NCBI RefSeq assembly: GCF_009733595.1
Contig: NZ_WOFH01000006.1
Location: forward strand, 372,001-436,000
DNA length: 64,000 nucleotides
Source: Actinomadura litoris
GTDB lineage: Bacteria; Actinomycetota; Actinomycetes; Streptosporangiales; Streptosporangiaceae
Direction: 5' to 3'
The notes beneath the pieces are model-generated. The model saw only the letters and a program-made list of their open reading frames with translations. It did not search any database and had not been told where the DNA came from. A program made the position numbers and the translations under genes. Shown in pieces: positions 16,614-24,294 of this stretch (position 1 is its first letter; each line of letters opens with the position of its first letter).

Positions 16614-16684
16614 GGCGCCGCCCCACAACGCGAATGGCGAACCCGGAGCCCCGGGCAGAGCAATCTCCTCAAGGCGGTTGCGAA

Positions 16685-16699
16685 CGTGAGATTCTCACG
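16685..16699. promoter_or_regulatory. 15-bp palindromic operator candidate between divergent XRE and HATPase genes
   Basis: CGTGAGA-T-TCTCACG is a perfect palindrome, 87 bases upstream of the HATPase start and 94 bases upstream of the XRE start, in an AT-richer patch. TTAAAGT near 16730 is a plausible -10 region for the HATPase gene. An XRE dimer bound here could control both promoters; this is inferred from layout. Confidence 0.5.
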
Positions 16700-16785
16700 G
16701 GAGTCTGGACGCTGTGACCAACCGGGGACTTAAAGTAACCGACGAAGGTCGCGCGTTCCCGAGCGCGTAGACCACGGGAGGACCC

Positions 16786-17355
16786 GTGAAGACCTCGCCC
16801 GACATCACCGGCGGCACCATCCCCGCGGCGCCGCCGTCCCGGACGCCCGCCGGCGCGAGACCCGGCCGGGCGTGGGCGCTGCCCCGCGGCCCCGGCTGCG
16901 CCGGGCACGCGCGCCGCGTCCTCGCCGGCGCACTCGCCGCGGTGGGCGCGACCCGCGACGTGGTCGCCGACGCCCGGCTCATGGTCAGCGAGCTGGCCAC
17001 CAACGCCTACCAGCACGCCGGCGACCACGGCCCGCACGAGCTGTGGCTCGACCACGACGGCCTGGGGGAGGCCCGCTGCGCGGTCTTCGACGCCTACGCC
17101 GAGGCGTTCTCCGCCGCCCCCGCCGACGCGTTCGCCGATCCCCTCACCGACCCGCTCTCCGACACGCGGCTGCCCGGCTACTCCTGGACGTCCGGCGACT
17201 GCGGGCGGGGGCTCAGCATCGTCCGGGAGCTGTCGGAGGGCCGCTGGGGCATGCAGCGGGCGCTGTCGCGGCTCGGGCCGCCCGTCCGGGGCAAGGCCGT
17301 CTGGTTCGCGGTGCCCGCGCGCGGGCCCGGCGGCCCGTCCCTCCTCGGCACCTGA
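16786..17355 (+). CDS. ATP-binding protein, RsbW/SpoIIAB-like anti-sigma type (HATPase_c_2)
   Basis: The 189-aa protein has the single-domain HATPase of the RsbW type: HARRVLAGAL at the start of the domain, the N-box VVADARLMVSELATNAYQHAG (residues 62-82), AVFDAYAEAF replacing the G1 box, and GDCGRGLSIVRELSEGRWGM as the G2 box. Most such actinobacterial proteins are kinases or decoys acting on anti-anti-sigma partners. The GTG is preceded by GGGAGG. It is divergent from the XRE/DUF397 pair and probably functions with it. Confidence 0.88.
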   Translation: MKTSPDITGGTIPAAPPSRTPAGARPGRAWALPRGPGCAGHARRVLAGALAAVGATRDVVADARLMVSELATNAYQHAGDHGPHELWLDHDGLGEARCAVFDAYAEAFSAAPADAFADPLTDPLSDTRLPGYSWTSGDCGRGLSIVRELSEGRWGMQRALSRLGPPVRGKAVWFAVPARGPGGPSLLGT

Positions 17356-17394
17356 CCCGCGCGGGGGGCGCCCGGCGGGCGCGATCCGCTCGGG

Positions 17395-17575
17395 TGTGCG
17401 ATCCTGTGCCTTGCGACGGAAGCGGAGGAACCCGGTGCGAATCCGGGGCTGTCCCGCAACTGTGACCAGGGGAGTTCCCCCTCGCTCGCGCCACGGCCGC
17501 CCCCCGGGACGGCTGGAAGGCCGAGGGGGAGCCGTGATCCGGGAGCCAGGAGACTCCGGCCGTCGGACAGGAACC
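17395..17575 (+). ncRNA. Cobalamin (AdoCbl) riboswitch
   Basis: The leader upstream of the chelatase gene has the hallmark pieces of a cobalamin riboswitch in order. GGAAGCGGAGGAACCCGGTG is followed by CGAATCCGGGGCTGTCCCGC and AACTGTGA at 17418-17466. After a variable arm (about 17470-17530) comes the B12-box region AGCCAGGAGAC at 17544-17554. The ATG of the first gene follows at 17614. Riboswitches of this class repress translation or transcription when adenosylcobalamin is plentiful, so it should control the whole operon below. The ends given are approximate. Confidence 0.93.
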
Positions 17576-17613
17576 GCCACGGGCGTGGACACCCGAGGAA
17601 AGGACGACCAGGC

Positions 17614-19647
17614 ATGCCCCCTGCCGAAGCGACGCCGCCCCGCGAGCGCGGCCGCGCCGCGCGCTACCCCTTCTCCGCCGTGGTCGGAATGGCCGACCTC
17701 AAGCTCGCGCTGCTGATCAACGCCGTGTCCCCGGGCGTCGGCGGCGTGCTGGTGCGCGGTGAGAAGGGCACCGCCAAGTCGACGATCGTCCGCGCGCTGG
17801 CCGCGCTGCTGCCGCCGGTCGCGGTCGCCGACGGCTGCCGGTTCTCCTGCGACCCGCGGGCGTCCGATCCGGGCTGCCCCGACGCCCCGCACGGCGGCGC
17901 CGGGCGGGCGCGGGCGGCGCGGCTGGTCGAGTTGCCGGTGGGCGCCTCGGAGGACCGGCTCACCGGGTCGCTGGACATCGAGCGCGCGCTGACCGAGGGC
18001 GTGAAGGCGTTCGAGCCGGGCCTGCTCGCGGCGGCGCACCGGGGCGTCCTGTACGTGGACGAGGTGAACCTGCTGCACGACCACCTGGTCGACCTGCTGC
18101 TGGACGCGGCGGCGATGGGCGAGTCCCATGTGGAGCGCGAGGGCGTGTCGGTGCGGCACGCGGCGCGGTTCCTGCTGGTCGGGACCATGAACCCGGAGGA
18201 GGGCGAGCTGCGCCCGCAGCTCCTCGACCGGTTCGGGCTGACGGTCGAGGTGGCCGCGACCCGCGATCCCGCCGAGCGCGCGGAGGTCGTCCGGCGGCGG
18301 CTGCGCTTCGAGGACGACCCGGAGGGCTTCGCCGCGGGCTGGGCCGGGGAGGAGGCCGCGCTGGCCGGGCGGATCGCCGCCGCCCGCGACCGGCTGCCCG
18401 GCGTCGAGCTGACCGACACGGCGCTCCGCCAGATCACGGCGGTGTGCGCCTCGTTCGAGGTGGACGGGCTGCGCGCCGACCTAGTCACGGCGCGGGCGGC
18501 GATCGCGCTGGCCGCCTGGCACGGCCGGGCCGCGGTCGACGCCGACGACGTGCGGACCGCCGCGCGCCTCGCCCTGCCGCACCGCCGCCGCCGCGACCCG
18601 TTCGACGCGCCCGGCCTCGACCGGCAGAAGCTCGACGAGGTCCTGGACGAGCACGGCGACCCCGACCCAGACCCCGACCCAGAGCCGCCGGACGACGGCC
18701 CCGACGGTCCCGACGGATCGGGTGGGCCTGACGGGCCGGGCGGGGGAGCGCCCGGGGACGACCTCTCCCAAGAAGGCGGGGAGCCGTCGGAGCCGTCGGA
18801 GCCGTCCGTGGGGAGCGGCCAGGGACGGTCGTCGGACACCGAGCCCGCCCCGGCCGACGCCGCCTACAGGCCCCGCCTGTTCACCGTGCCCGGGGTGGGC
18901 GCGGGCGCTCCGGGTCGCCGCTCCAAGGCGCGCAGTCCGTACGGACGCGTGTCCGGTGCCCGTCCGGGAGCGCGCGGGCTGCACCTCACCGCGACGCTCC
19001 GGGCCGCCGCACCGCACCAGGTCGCGCGCGGGCGCGCCGGCCGGGGGCTGGTCGTGACTTCGGACGACCTGAGGGAGGCGGTCCGGGACGGCCGCGAGGG
19101 CAACCTCGTGCTGTTCGTCGTGGACGCGAGCGGGTCGATGGCGGCGCGCAAGCGGATGCGCGCGGTCAAGGGCGCGGTGCTCAGCCTGCTCCTGGACGCC
19201 TACCAGCGGCGCGACAAGGTCGGGCTCATCACGTTCCGGGGCGCGGACGCGGAGCTGGCGCTGCCGCCGACGTCCTCGGTCGAGGCCGGGGCGCGGCGGC
19301 TGGAGCGGCTGCCGACCGGCGGCCGGACGCCGCTGTCGGCCGGCCTGCTGCGCGCCGCCGAGGTGCTGCGGGTGGAGCGGCTGCGCGACCCGGCCCGCCG
19401 TCCGCTGCTGGTCGTGGTCACCGACGGGCGCGCCACGCACGGACCGGACCCGGCCAGGACCGCGGGCCTGCTCGCGGGCGCGCTCGGCGGCGGGGCGTCG
19501 GTCGTCGTCGACTGCGAGTCGGGGCCGGTGCGGCTCGGGCTCGCGGGCGCGCTCGGCGCGCGGCTCGGCGCGGAGGTCGTGCACCTCGACCGGCTGGGCG
19601 CGGACGCGCTCGCCGGGGTCGTCCGGGACGCGCGGAGCGTCGCGTGA
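17614..19647 (+). CDS. Magnesium/cobalt chelatase subunit, fused ChlI-ChlD type
   Basis: The 677-aa protein joins a ChlI-like AAA+ ATPase to a ChlD-like VWA domain. It shows Walker A VRGEKGTAKST (residues 48-58), a Cys-rich insertion (CRFSCDPRASDPGCPD), Walker B GVLYVDEVNLL, sensor VGTMNPEEGELRPQLLDRFGL, a Pro/Asp/Gly-rich linker (about 345-410), and a C-terminal VWA with the MIDAS motif FVVDASGSM and VTDGRAT. In B12 producers such a protein partners with CobN to insert cobalt into hydrogenobyrinate diamide. cobN is not in the window. ATG 17614 follows GAGGAAAGGA. It is the first gene under the B12 riboswitch. Confidence 0.9.
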   Translation: MPPAEATPPRERGRAARYPFSAVVGMADLKLALLINAVSPGVGGVLVRGEKGTAKSTIVRALAALLPPVAVADGCRFSCDPRASDPGCPDAPHGGAGRARAARLVELPVGASEDRLTGSLDIERALTEGVKAFEPGLLAAAHRGVLYVDEVNLLHDHLVDLLLDAAAMGESHVEREGVSVRHAARFLLVGTMNPEEGELRPQLLDRFGLTVEVAATRDPAERAEVVRRRLRFEDDPEGFAAGWAGEEAALAGRIAAARDRLPGVELTDTALRQITAVCASFEVDGLRADLVTARAAIALAAWHGRAAVDADDVRTAARLALPHRRRRDPFDAPGLDRQKLDEVLDEHGDPDPDPDPEPPDDGPDGPDGSGGPDGPGGGAPGDDLSQEGGEPSEPSEPSVGSGQGRSSDTEPAPADAAYRPRLFTVPGVGAGAPGRRSKARSPYGRVSGARPGARGLHLTATLRAAAPHQVARGRAGRGLVVTSDDLREAVRDGREGNLVLFVVDASGSMAARKRMRAVKGAVLSLLLDAYQRRDKVGLITFRGADAELALPPTSSVEAGARRLERLPTGGRTPLSAGLLRAAEVLRVERLRDPARRPLLVVVTDGRATHGPDPARTAGLLAGALGGGASVVVDCESGPVRLGLAGALGARLGAEVVHLDRLGADALAGVVRDARSVA

Positions 19648-19694
19648 GTGTCGCGTGATTGTCATGGGCCACCGGATGAAGGGCGGGGACTGAG

Positions 19695-20309
19695 ATGCCG
19701 CAGGGCAGGCCGGAGTACGTGCCGAAGGACGGGATGACGACGCGGGAGCGCCGCAACCGTCCGCTGGTGATGGTCCACACGGGGCCGGGCAAGGGCAAGT
19801 CGACCGCCGCGTTCGGGCTCGCGCTGCGGGCGTGGAACCAGGGCTGGCCGATCGGGGTGTTCCAGTTCGTCAAGTCGGCGAAGTGGCGCATCGGCGAGGA
19901 GAACGCGCTGCTCGCGCTGGGCCGCCTGCACGCCGAGACCGGCGAGGGCGGGCCGGTGTTCTGGACGAAGATGGGCGAGGGCTGGTCGTGGATCCAGCGG
20001 CCCGGCGCCGAGGCCGACCACGAGGCCGACGCGCGCGAGGGCTGGGAGCAGATCAAGCGCGACCTCGCCGCCGAGACCTACCGCCTCTACGTCCTGGACG
20101 AGTTCACCTACCCGATGAAGTGGGGCTGGGTCGATGTCGAGGACGTCGTCGCCGCGCTCCGCGACCGGCCCGGCAACCAGCACGTCGTGATCACCGGCCG
20201 GGACGCCGACCCGAGGCTGGTGGAGTTCGCCGACCTCGTCACCGAGATGGGCAAGGTCCGGCACCCGATGGACCGGGGCCAGAAGGGCCAGAAGGGCATC
20301 GAGTGGTGA
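19695..20309 (+). CDS. cobO: Cob(I)yrinic acid a,c-diamide adenosyltransferase CobO
   Basis: The 204-aa protein transfers the adenosyl group of ATP to the cobalt of cob(I)yrinic acid a,c-diamide. P-loop motif VHTGPGKGKSTAAFGLALRA lies at residues 27-46. GVFQFVKSAKW, WTKMGEGWSW and VLDEFTYPMKWGW are CobO/BtuR signatures, and VVITGRDADPRLVEFADLVTEM closes the fold. Length is normal. It sits 47 bases after the chelatase gene and four bases before cobB. Confidence 0.96.
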   Translation: MPQGRPEYVPKDGMTTRERRNRPLVMVHTGPGKGKSTAAFGLALRAWNQGWPIGVFQFVKSAKWRIGEENALLALGRLHAETGEGGPVFWTKMGEGWSWIQRPGAEADHEADAREGWEQIKRDLAAETYRLYVLDEFTYPMKWGWVDVEDVVAALRDRPGNQHVVITGRDADPRLVEFADLVTEMGKVRHPMDRGQKGQKGIEW

Positions 20310-20313
20310 TCGG

Positions 20314-21726
20314 GTGGTGAGCGCGGTCCCGCGGATCGTCGTCGCCGCGCCCTCGTCGGGGAGCGGCAAGACGACCGTGGCGACCGGGCTGATGGCCGCG
20401 TTCACCGCGCGCGGCCTCGCGGTGTCCCCGCACAAGGTGGGCCCGGACTACATCGACCCCGGGTACCACGCGCTCGCCACGGGCCGCCCCGGGCGCAACC
20501 TCGATCCGTGGCTGACGTCCGAGGAGCTGGTCGTCCCGCTGTTCCTGCACGGCGCGGCGGGCGCGGGCCTCGCGGTCGTCGAGGGCGTGATGGGCCTGTA
20601 CGACGGCGCCGCCGGGCCGGCGACGTCGGGCTCGCCGGGCGGCGGGGACTACGCGTCCACCGCGCACGTCGCGACACTGCTGGACGCCCCGGTCGTGCTG
20701 GTCGTGGACGCCTCGGCGGCGGCCGGGCGCTCGGTCGCGGCGCTCGTGCACGGGTTCCGCTCGTTCGGGACGGCCCGGGTCGGCGGCGTGATCCTCAACC
20801 GGCTCGGCTCGGACGGGCACGAGCGGATGTGCCGCGACGCCGTCGAGGAGCTCGGGCTGCCGGTGCTGGGCGCGCTGCGGCGGCACGGGGACGCGGCGAC
20901 GCCGTCCCGGCACCTGGGGCTCGTCCCGGCCGCCGAGCGGAGGCCGGACGCGGTGGAGAGCGTCCGCCGAATGGGCGAGATGGTCGCCTCGTCCTGCGAC
21001 CTGGACGCGGTGCTGGCGCTGGCCCGCGACGTCCCCGCGCTGAGCGCCGAGCCCTGGGACCCGGCCGCGGAGGTGGACCCGCCGCCGAGCGAGAGGCCGC
21101 GGATCGCCGTCGCCGGTGGGCCCGCGTTCACCTTCGGCTACGCGGAGAACGAGGAGCTGCTGGACGCGGCGGGCGCCGACGTCGTCCGGTTCGATCCGCT
21201 GCGGGACGAGGCGCTCCCCGAGGGGACGCGCGGTGTCGTCATCGGCGGCGGGTTCCCCGAGGTGTACGCGGCGGAGCTGTCCGCGAACGAGCCGCTGCGC
21301 AGGGACCTGGCCGCGTTCGCGAAATCGTCGCGTCCCCTCTACGCGGAATGCGCGGGACTCCTCTACCTCGCCCAGGAACTGGACGGCGCGCCGATGTGCG
21401 GCGTCCTGGACGGGGTCAGGGCGACCATGGCCCCGCGCCTGACACTGGGCTATCGTGCCGCGGTGGCGGTGGCCGACTCGGTCGTCGCCCGGACGGGGGA
21501 GCGGCTGCGCGGCCACGAGTTCCACCGCACGGTCACGGAACCGGGCCACGGGGCGGCGCGGGACGGCGCCGCGGGGGAGTGGCGGGCGGCGTGGCAGTGG
21601 TCCACGTCCGGTCCGGAGGGTTTCGTGAAGGGCGAGTGTGTCGCGTCCTACCTGCATCTGCACTGGGCCGGGTCGCCGCGGCTCGCGAGCAGGATGGTGA
21701 GGGCCGGCGGAGGGGACCGTCAGTGA
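20314..21726 (+). CDS. cobB: Cobyrinic acid a,c-diamide synthase CobB/CbiA
   Basis: This 470-aa amidotransferase amidates the a and c carboxylates of the corrin ring using glutamine and ATP. It begins with a dethiobiotin-synthetase-like P-loop IVVAAPSSGSGKTTVATGLM and the substrate motif VSPHKVGPDYIDPGYH, followed by VVEGVMGLYDG. The C-terminal class I glutamine amidotransferase domain has its nucleophile Cys in LYAECAGLLYLA and a His in LRGHEFHRT. Two GTG codons (20314, 20317) can start it. Its stop overlaps the next gene by four bases. Confidence 0.95.
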   Translation: MVSAVPRIVVAAPSSGSGKTTVATGLMAAFTARGLAVSPHKVGPDYIDPGYHALATGRPGRNLDPWLTSEELVVPLFLHGAAGAGLAVVEGVMGLYDGAAGPATSGSPGGGDYASTAHVATLLDAPVVLVVDASAAAGRSVAALVHGFRSFGTARVGGVILNRLGSDGHERMCRDAVEELGLPVLGALRRHGDAATPSRHLGLVPAAERRPDAVESVRRMGEMVASSCDLDAVLALARDVPALSAEPWDPAAEVDPPPSERPRIAVAGGPAFTFGYAENEELLDAAGADVVRFDPLRDEALPEGTRGVVIGGGFPEVYAAELSANEPLRRDLAAFAKSSRPLYAECAGLLYLAQELDGAPMCGVLDGVRATMAPRLTLGYRAAVAVADSVVARTGERLRGHEFHRTVTEPGHGAARDGAAGEWRAAWQWSTSGPEGFVKGECVASYLHLHWAGSPRLASRMVRAGGGDRQ

Positions 21727-22325
21727 GGGCCTTCAAGGAGATCGAGCGCCTGGAGGGCGGGCGGCTCGTCCTGCGCCCGTTCGGGCTCGACGACGCCGCC
21801 GACGTGATCGAGGTGATCCGCGACGGTGAGGACTTCCTCCCACCCAACTTCCCGACCGTGCTGGAGGCCGAGCCGATCGCCTGGTTCCTCCAGGAGGGCG
21901 TCCACAACGTGCAGCGCCTCGGGCTCGCCCTGCACCTCGCCGTGGCCGACCGGGAGTCGGGCCGCCTGCTCGGGACGATCGGGCTCTTCCGCGTCGACTG
22001 GAACCACCTCACCTGCGAGGTCGGCTACGGCGTCCGGCCGGGCGCACGCGGGAACGGCTACGCCACGGAGGCGCTGTCGCTCGTCTCCCGGTGGGCGCTG
22101 CGCGAATGCGGCCTGTTCCGGGTGGAGTTGCGCGCGCTGGTCAGCAACCACGCCTCGATCCGTGTCGCGGAGAAGGGCGGCTACCGGCGCGAGGGGATAG
22201 CGCGGGGCGCCGAGCGCCGCCCCGACGGCGTGAACGAGGACATGGTCGTCTTCAGCATGCTCGCCACCGACCTGCTCCCGGGCCACCTCGGAAACCTCGT
22301 CGACCAGGGGGAGCGGCGGACATGA
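21723..22325 (+). CDS. GNAT-family acetyltransferase embedded in the cobalamin operon
   Basis: The 200-aa protein is a RimJ/RimL-like N-acetyltransferase: GGRLVLRPFGLDDAADVIEVI at the N terminus, TIGLFRVDWNHLTCEVGYGV, acetyl-CoA loop RPGARGNGYATEALSL, and VELRALVSNHASIRVAEKGGYRREG. GTG 21723 lies in GTGA with the cobB stop, and its own stop overlaps the next ATG, so it is translated with the B12 genes. No acetylation step is known in cobalamin synthesis, so the substrate is open. A ride-along resistance or protein-modifying enzyme is possible. Confidence 0.88.
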   Translation: MRAFKEIERLEGGRLVLRPFGLDDAADVIEVIRDGEDFLPPNFPTVLEAEPIAWFLQEGVHNVQRLGLALHLAVADRESGRLLGTIGLFRVDWNHLTCEVGYGVRPGARGNGYATEALSLVSRWALRECGLFRVELRALVSNHASIRVAEKGGYRREGIARGAERRPDGVNEDMVVFSMLATDLLPGHLGNLVDQGERRT

Positions 22326-22813
22326 CGGCGGCGGACGCGGCGTCGCGCGGCGAGACGACCCTGGTGCTGTACGGGGAGGGCGCGGGCGAGGCCGCCCGGC
22401 GGATGCTCCCGGCGCTTCCGGACGCCTGCTTCACCCCGGTGGACCTGGACGAGCTGACCGCCGCCGTCGAGCACGGCCTCGCCCAGGTCGTGCTGGTCGC
22501 GGGCCTGGACGAGCAGGCCGCGCTCGCGCCCGCCGGCTCCGACGTCCTCGGCTCGATCACGCGGGACATGGACGGCGGGCCCGCGCTGTCCGCCGAGGTC
22601 GCCGGTGCCCCCCGGCGCGCCTACGAGCTGTGGGAGGCGGCCGGGAAGCTCGGCCCCTGCGGCCGCGAGCTGTGCCGCCGCACCGCCGGTGAGCTGGAGC
22701 GGCGCGCCGCGCGGGCGGCGGGCTCGGCCGAGAGCCCGATCGCGGCGCAGGTCGTGCTGGTCGACTCCACCGGGCAGCGCATGGTCGGCATGTTCGGGCG
22801 GATGGCGCGATGA
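22322..22813 (+). CDS. Unrecognised 163-aa cobalamin-operon protein
   Basis: I do not recognise this family. It starts in an ATGA overlap with the GNAT stop and ends in an ATGA overlap with the short cobL, so it is an integral operon member. The N-terminal part (TTLVLYGEGAGEAARRMLPAL, then VVLVAGLDEQAALAP) looks like a small alpha/beta domain. The middle, SDVLGSITRDMDGGPALSAE, could be a ligand loop. Two Cys lie in KLGPCGRELCRRTAGELERR, followed by a final strand AAQVVLVDSTGQRMVGMFGR. It is neither CbiD, CbiG-N, CobK nor the missing CbiE half by motif. A role in the corrin pathway is inferred from position only. Confidence 0.8.
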   Translation: MTAADAASRGETTLVLYGEGAGEAARRMLPALPDACFTPVDLDELTAAVEHGLAQVVLVAGLDEQAALAPAGSDVLGSITRDMDGGPALSAEVAGAPRRAYELWEAAGKLGPCGRELCRRTAGELERRAARAAGSAESPIAAQVVLVDSTGQRMVGMFGRMAR

Positions 22814-23751
22814 CCCGCGCCGCCTTGGCGGGCCTGGCGTTCGCGCGGGCCGGGCTGTCGCCGGACGGCGCGCTCGTCGTGTCGGCGCACGAGCTGCGGC
22901 GGGCGGTGAACGTGTGCCGCGCCCACCCGAAGGTCGCGGTGCTGACGGGCCCCGGCGCGGGCCCGGCGGAGCTGGGGCGCGCGCTGTTCCCGCAGACCCC
23001 GCGCGCGTTCGTCGTCTGCGAGGGCCTGGACGGGCCGGAGGAGCGCATCGTGCACGTCCGTCCGGCCGAGGCGACGACGCGGCCGTGGACGAACCCGGAC
23101 GTGGTCCTCGTCCTGGACGACCGGCGTCCGCCGGAGGAAGCGGGCTGGATCTCCGGTGCGGCTCTGGGGCCGTCCGAGTGGGCCCTGCCGCGGGAGGCGT
23201 TCGGTGACGCGGCGGCCCTGGAACCGGGGATTCGCGCGTTCGTCCTGGCGAAACTGGGGCCGCGCCTGGGCGACATGGTCTGGGACGTGGGTTCCGGCGA
23301 CGGTTCCGTGGGAATCGAGTGCGCGCGCTTCGGCGCCGCCGTGGTCGCCGTCGAACGCGACAAGGCCGGCTACGAGCGCGTGCGGGAGAACGTCCGCGCG
23401 CACGGGGTGAGGGTGGCGGTGTCGCGGGGAGAGGTGCCGTCCGTCCTCGACCATCTGCCGGAGCCGGACGCCGTGTTCGGCGGGCACGGCGGTCCCGAGA
23501 CCCTCGCGGCCTGCGCCGGGCGGGCGCTGAGCCGGGTCGCCGCCGTCGCGTCGGACGAGGAGGCCCCCGCGATGCTGGAGGTCCTGACCGGGCAGGGGTT
23601 CACCGCCGGGGCGGTCGCGCTCCAGGCGACCCCGATGCCCGCGCCGGTGACGGTCGTCTGGGGGCGGCGCGGCGGGCCCGCCGCGCGGCCGCGCCCGTCC
23701 AGGGACGTCCGGCGGGTCGAGACGATCCCGATCGGGGACCTCGGGCCATGA
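22810..23751 (+). CDS. cobL: CobL-like precorrin-6B methyltransferase, N-terminally short
   Basis: The C-terminal half is a CbiT-type decarboxylating methyltransferase: PGIRAFVLAKLGPRLGDMVWDVGSGDGSVGIECARFGAAVVAVERD (motif I VGSGDGSVGIE near residues 160-170), then VSRGEVPSVLDHLPEPDAVFGGHGG. The first 110 residues (AALAGLAFARAGLSPDGALVVSAHE...) align only with the second half of a CbiE domain. Normal CobL is about 400 aa with a complete CbiE domain; here, at 313 aa, the N-terminal lobe of CbiE, with its GxGxDG motif, is absent and does not appear in the upstream gene. C15 methylation and decarboxylation should be retained; C5 methylation is doubtful unless another CbiE exists. Confidence 0.85.
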   Translation: MTRAALAGLAFARAGLSPDGALVVSAHELRRAVNVCRAHPKVAVLTGPGAGPAELGRALFPQTPRAFVVCEGLDGPEERIVHVRPAEATTRPWTNPDVVLVLDDRRPPEEAGWISGAALGPSEWALPREAFGDAAALEPGIRAFVLAKLGPRLGDMVWDVGSGDGSVGIECARFGAAVVAVERDKAGYERVRENVRAHGVRVAVSRGEVPSVLDHLPEPDAVFGGHGGPETLAACAGRALSRVAAVASDEEAPAMLEVLTGQGFTAGAVALQATPMPAPVTVVWGRRGGPAARPRPSRDVRRVETIPIGDLGP

Positions 23752-24236
23752 CGTGCGCGGTGGTGGGGGTCGGCGCGTCCAGCGGAGCCGGCGCCGCCGA
23801 GGTCGCCGAGCTGATCGGCGGCGTGCTGGACGAGGCGGGCCTGGAGCCGGGCGCGGTCTGGTGCGTGGCGACCGCCGAGGGCCGGGCCGCCGAGCCCGTC
23901 CTGCGCGCCGCCGCCGCACGGCGCGGGCTGCCCCTCGTCGCCTACCCCGTGGAGGTGCTGGCGCGGGTGGAGGTGCCTTCCCCGTCCGGCGCGGTGCGGG
24001 CGCGGACGGGCACCGCGAGCGTCGCGGAGGCCGCCGCCCTGCACGCCGCCCTGCACGCCGCCCTGCACGCCGCCCTGAAGGCGCCCGGTTCGGGCGGGGG
24101 CGTCCGGCTCGTGGTGCGCAAGCGCAGATCGGCCCGCGCCACCGCGGCGGTCGCCAGGACCGCATCGATAGCCGAAATAGGCGGTCAGGCTCGACTATTT
24201 CTAGACAAGTCAGGCGGAGACTGTACGGGGGCGTGA
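23748..24236 (+). CDS. cobE: CobE / CbiG C-terminal domain protein
   Basis: The 162-aa protein matches the CobE/CbiG-C family: VVGVGASSGAGAAEVAELIGGVLDEAGLEPGAVWCVAT, RGLPLVAYPVEVLARVEVPSPS and VRARTGTASVAEAAALHAAL are the conserved segments. CobE is needed in the aerobic pathway and is thought to carry precorrin intermediates. Four copies of a 12-base unit insert ALHA repeats at about residues 96-111. The last 25 residues (TASIAEIGGQARLFLDKSGG...) leave the family pattern and are encoded by unusually AT-rich sequence. The ATG overlaps the cobL stop. Confidence 0.85.
   Translation: MTCAVVGVGASSGAGAAEVAELIGGVLDEAGLEPGAVWCVATAEGRAAEPVLRAAAARRGLPLVAYPVEVLARVEVPSPSGAVRARTGTASVAEAAALHAALHAALHAALKAPGSGGGVRLVVRKRRSARATAAVARTASIAEIGGQARLFLDKSGGDCTGA
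24033..24080 (+). repeat. 12-bp in-frame tandem repeat within cobE
   Basis: GCCGCCCTGCAC occurs three times in succession (24033-24068), followed by a fourth copy with changed last three bases. It encodes A-A-L-H units and keeps the frame. Slippage could alter repeat number without breaking the gene. Confidence 0.9.
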
Positions 24237-24294
24237 TGTCCGGCCCCGCATCCCCGGCGACAGCGAGGAACACCATGATCAGCCTGGAGGCTCA

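Noticed and set aside
17356..17613. A separate small gene in the riboswitch leader
   Set aside because: Open frames here are explained by the structured cobalamin riboswitch; none has a start site and codon bias.
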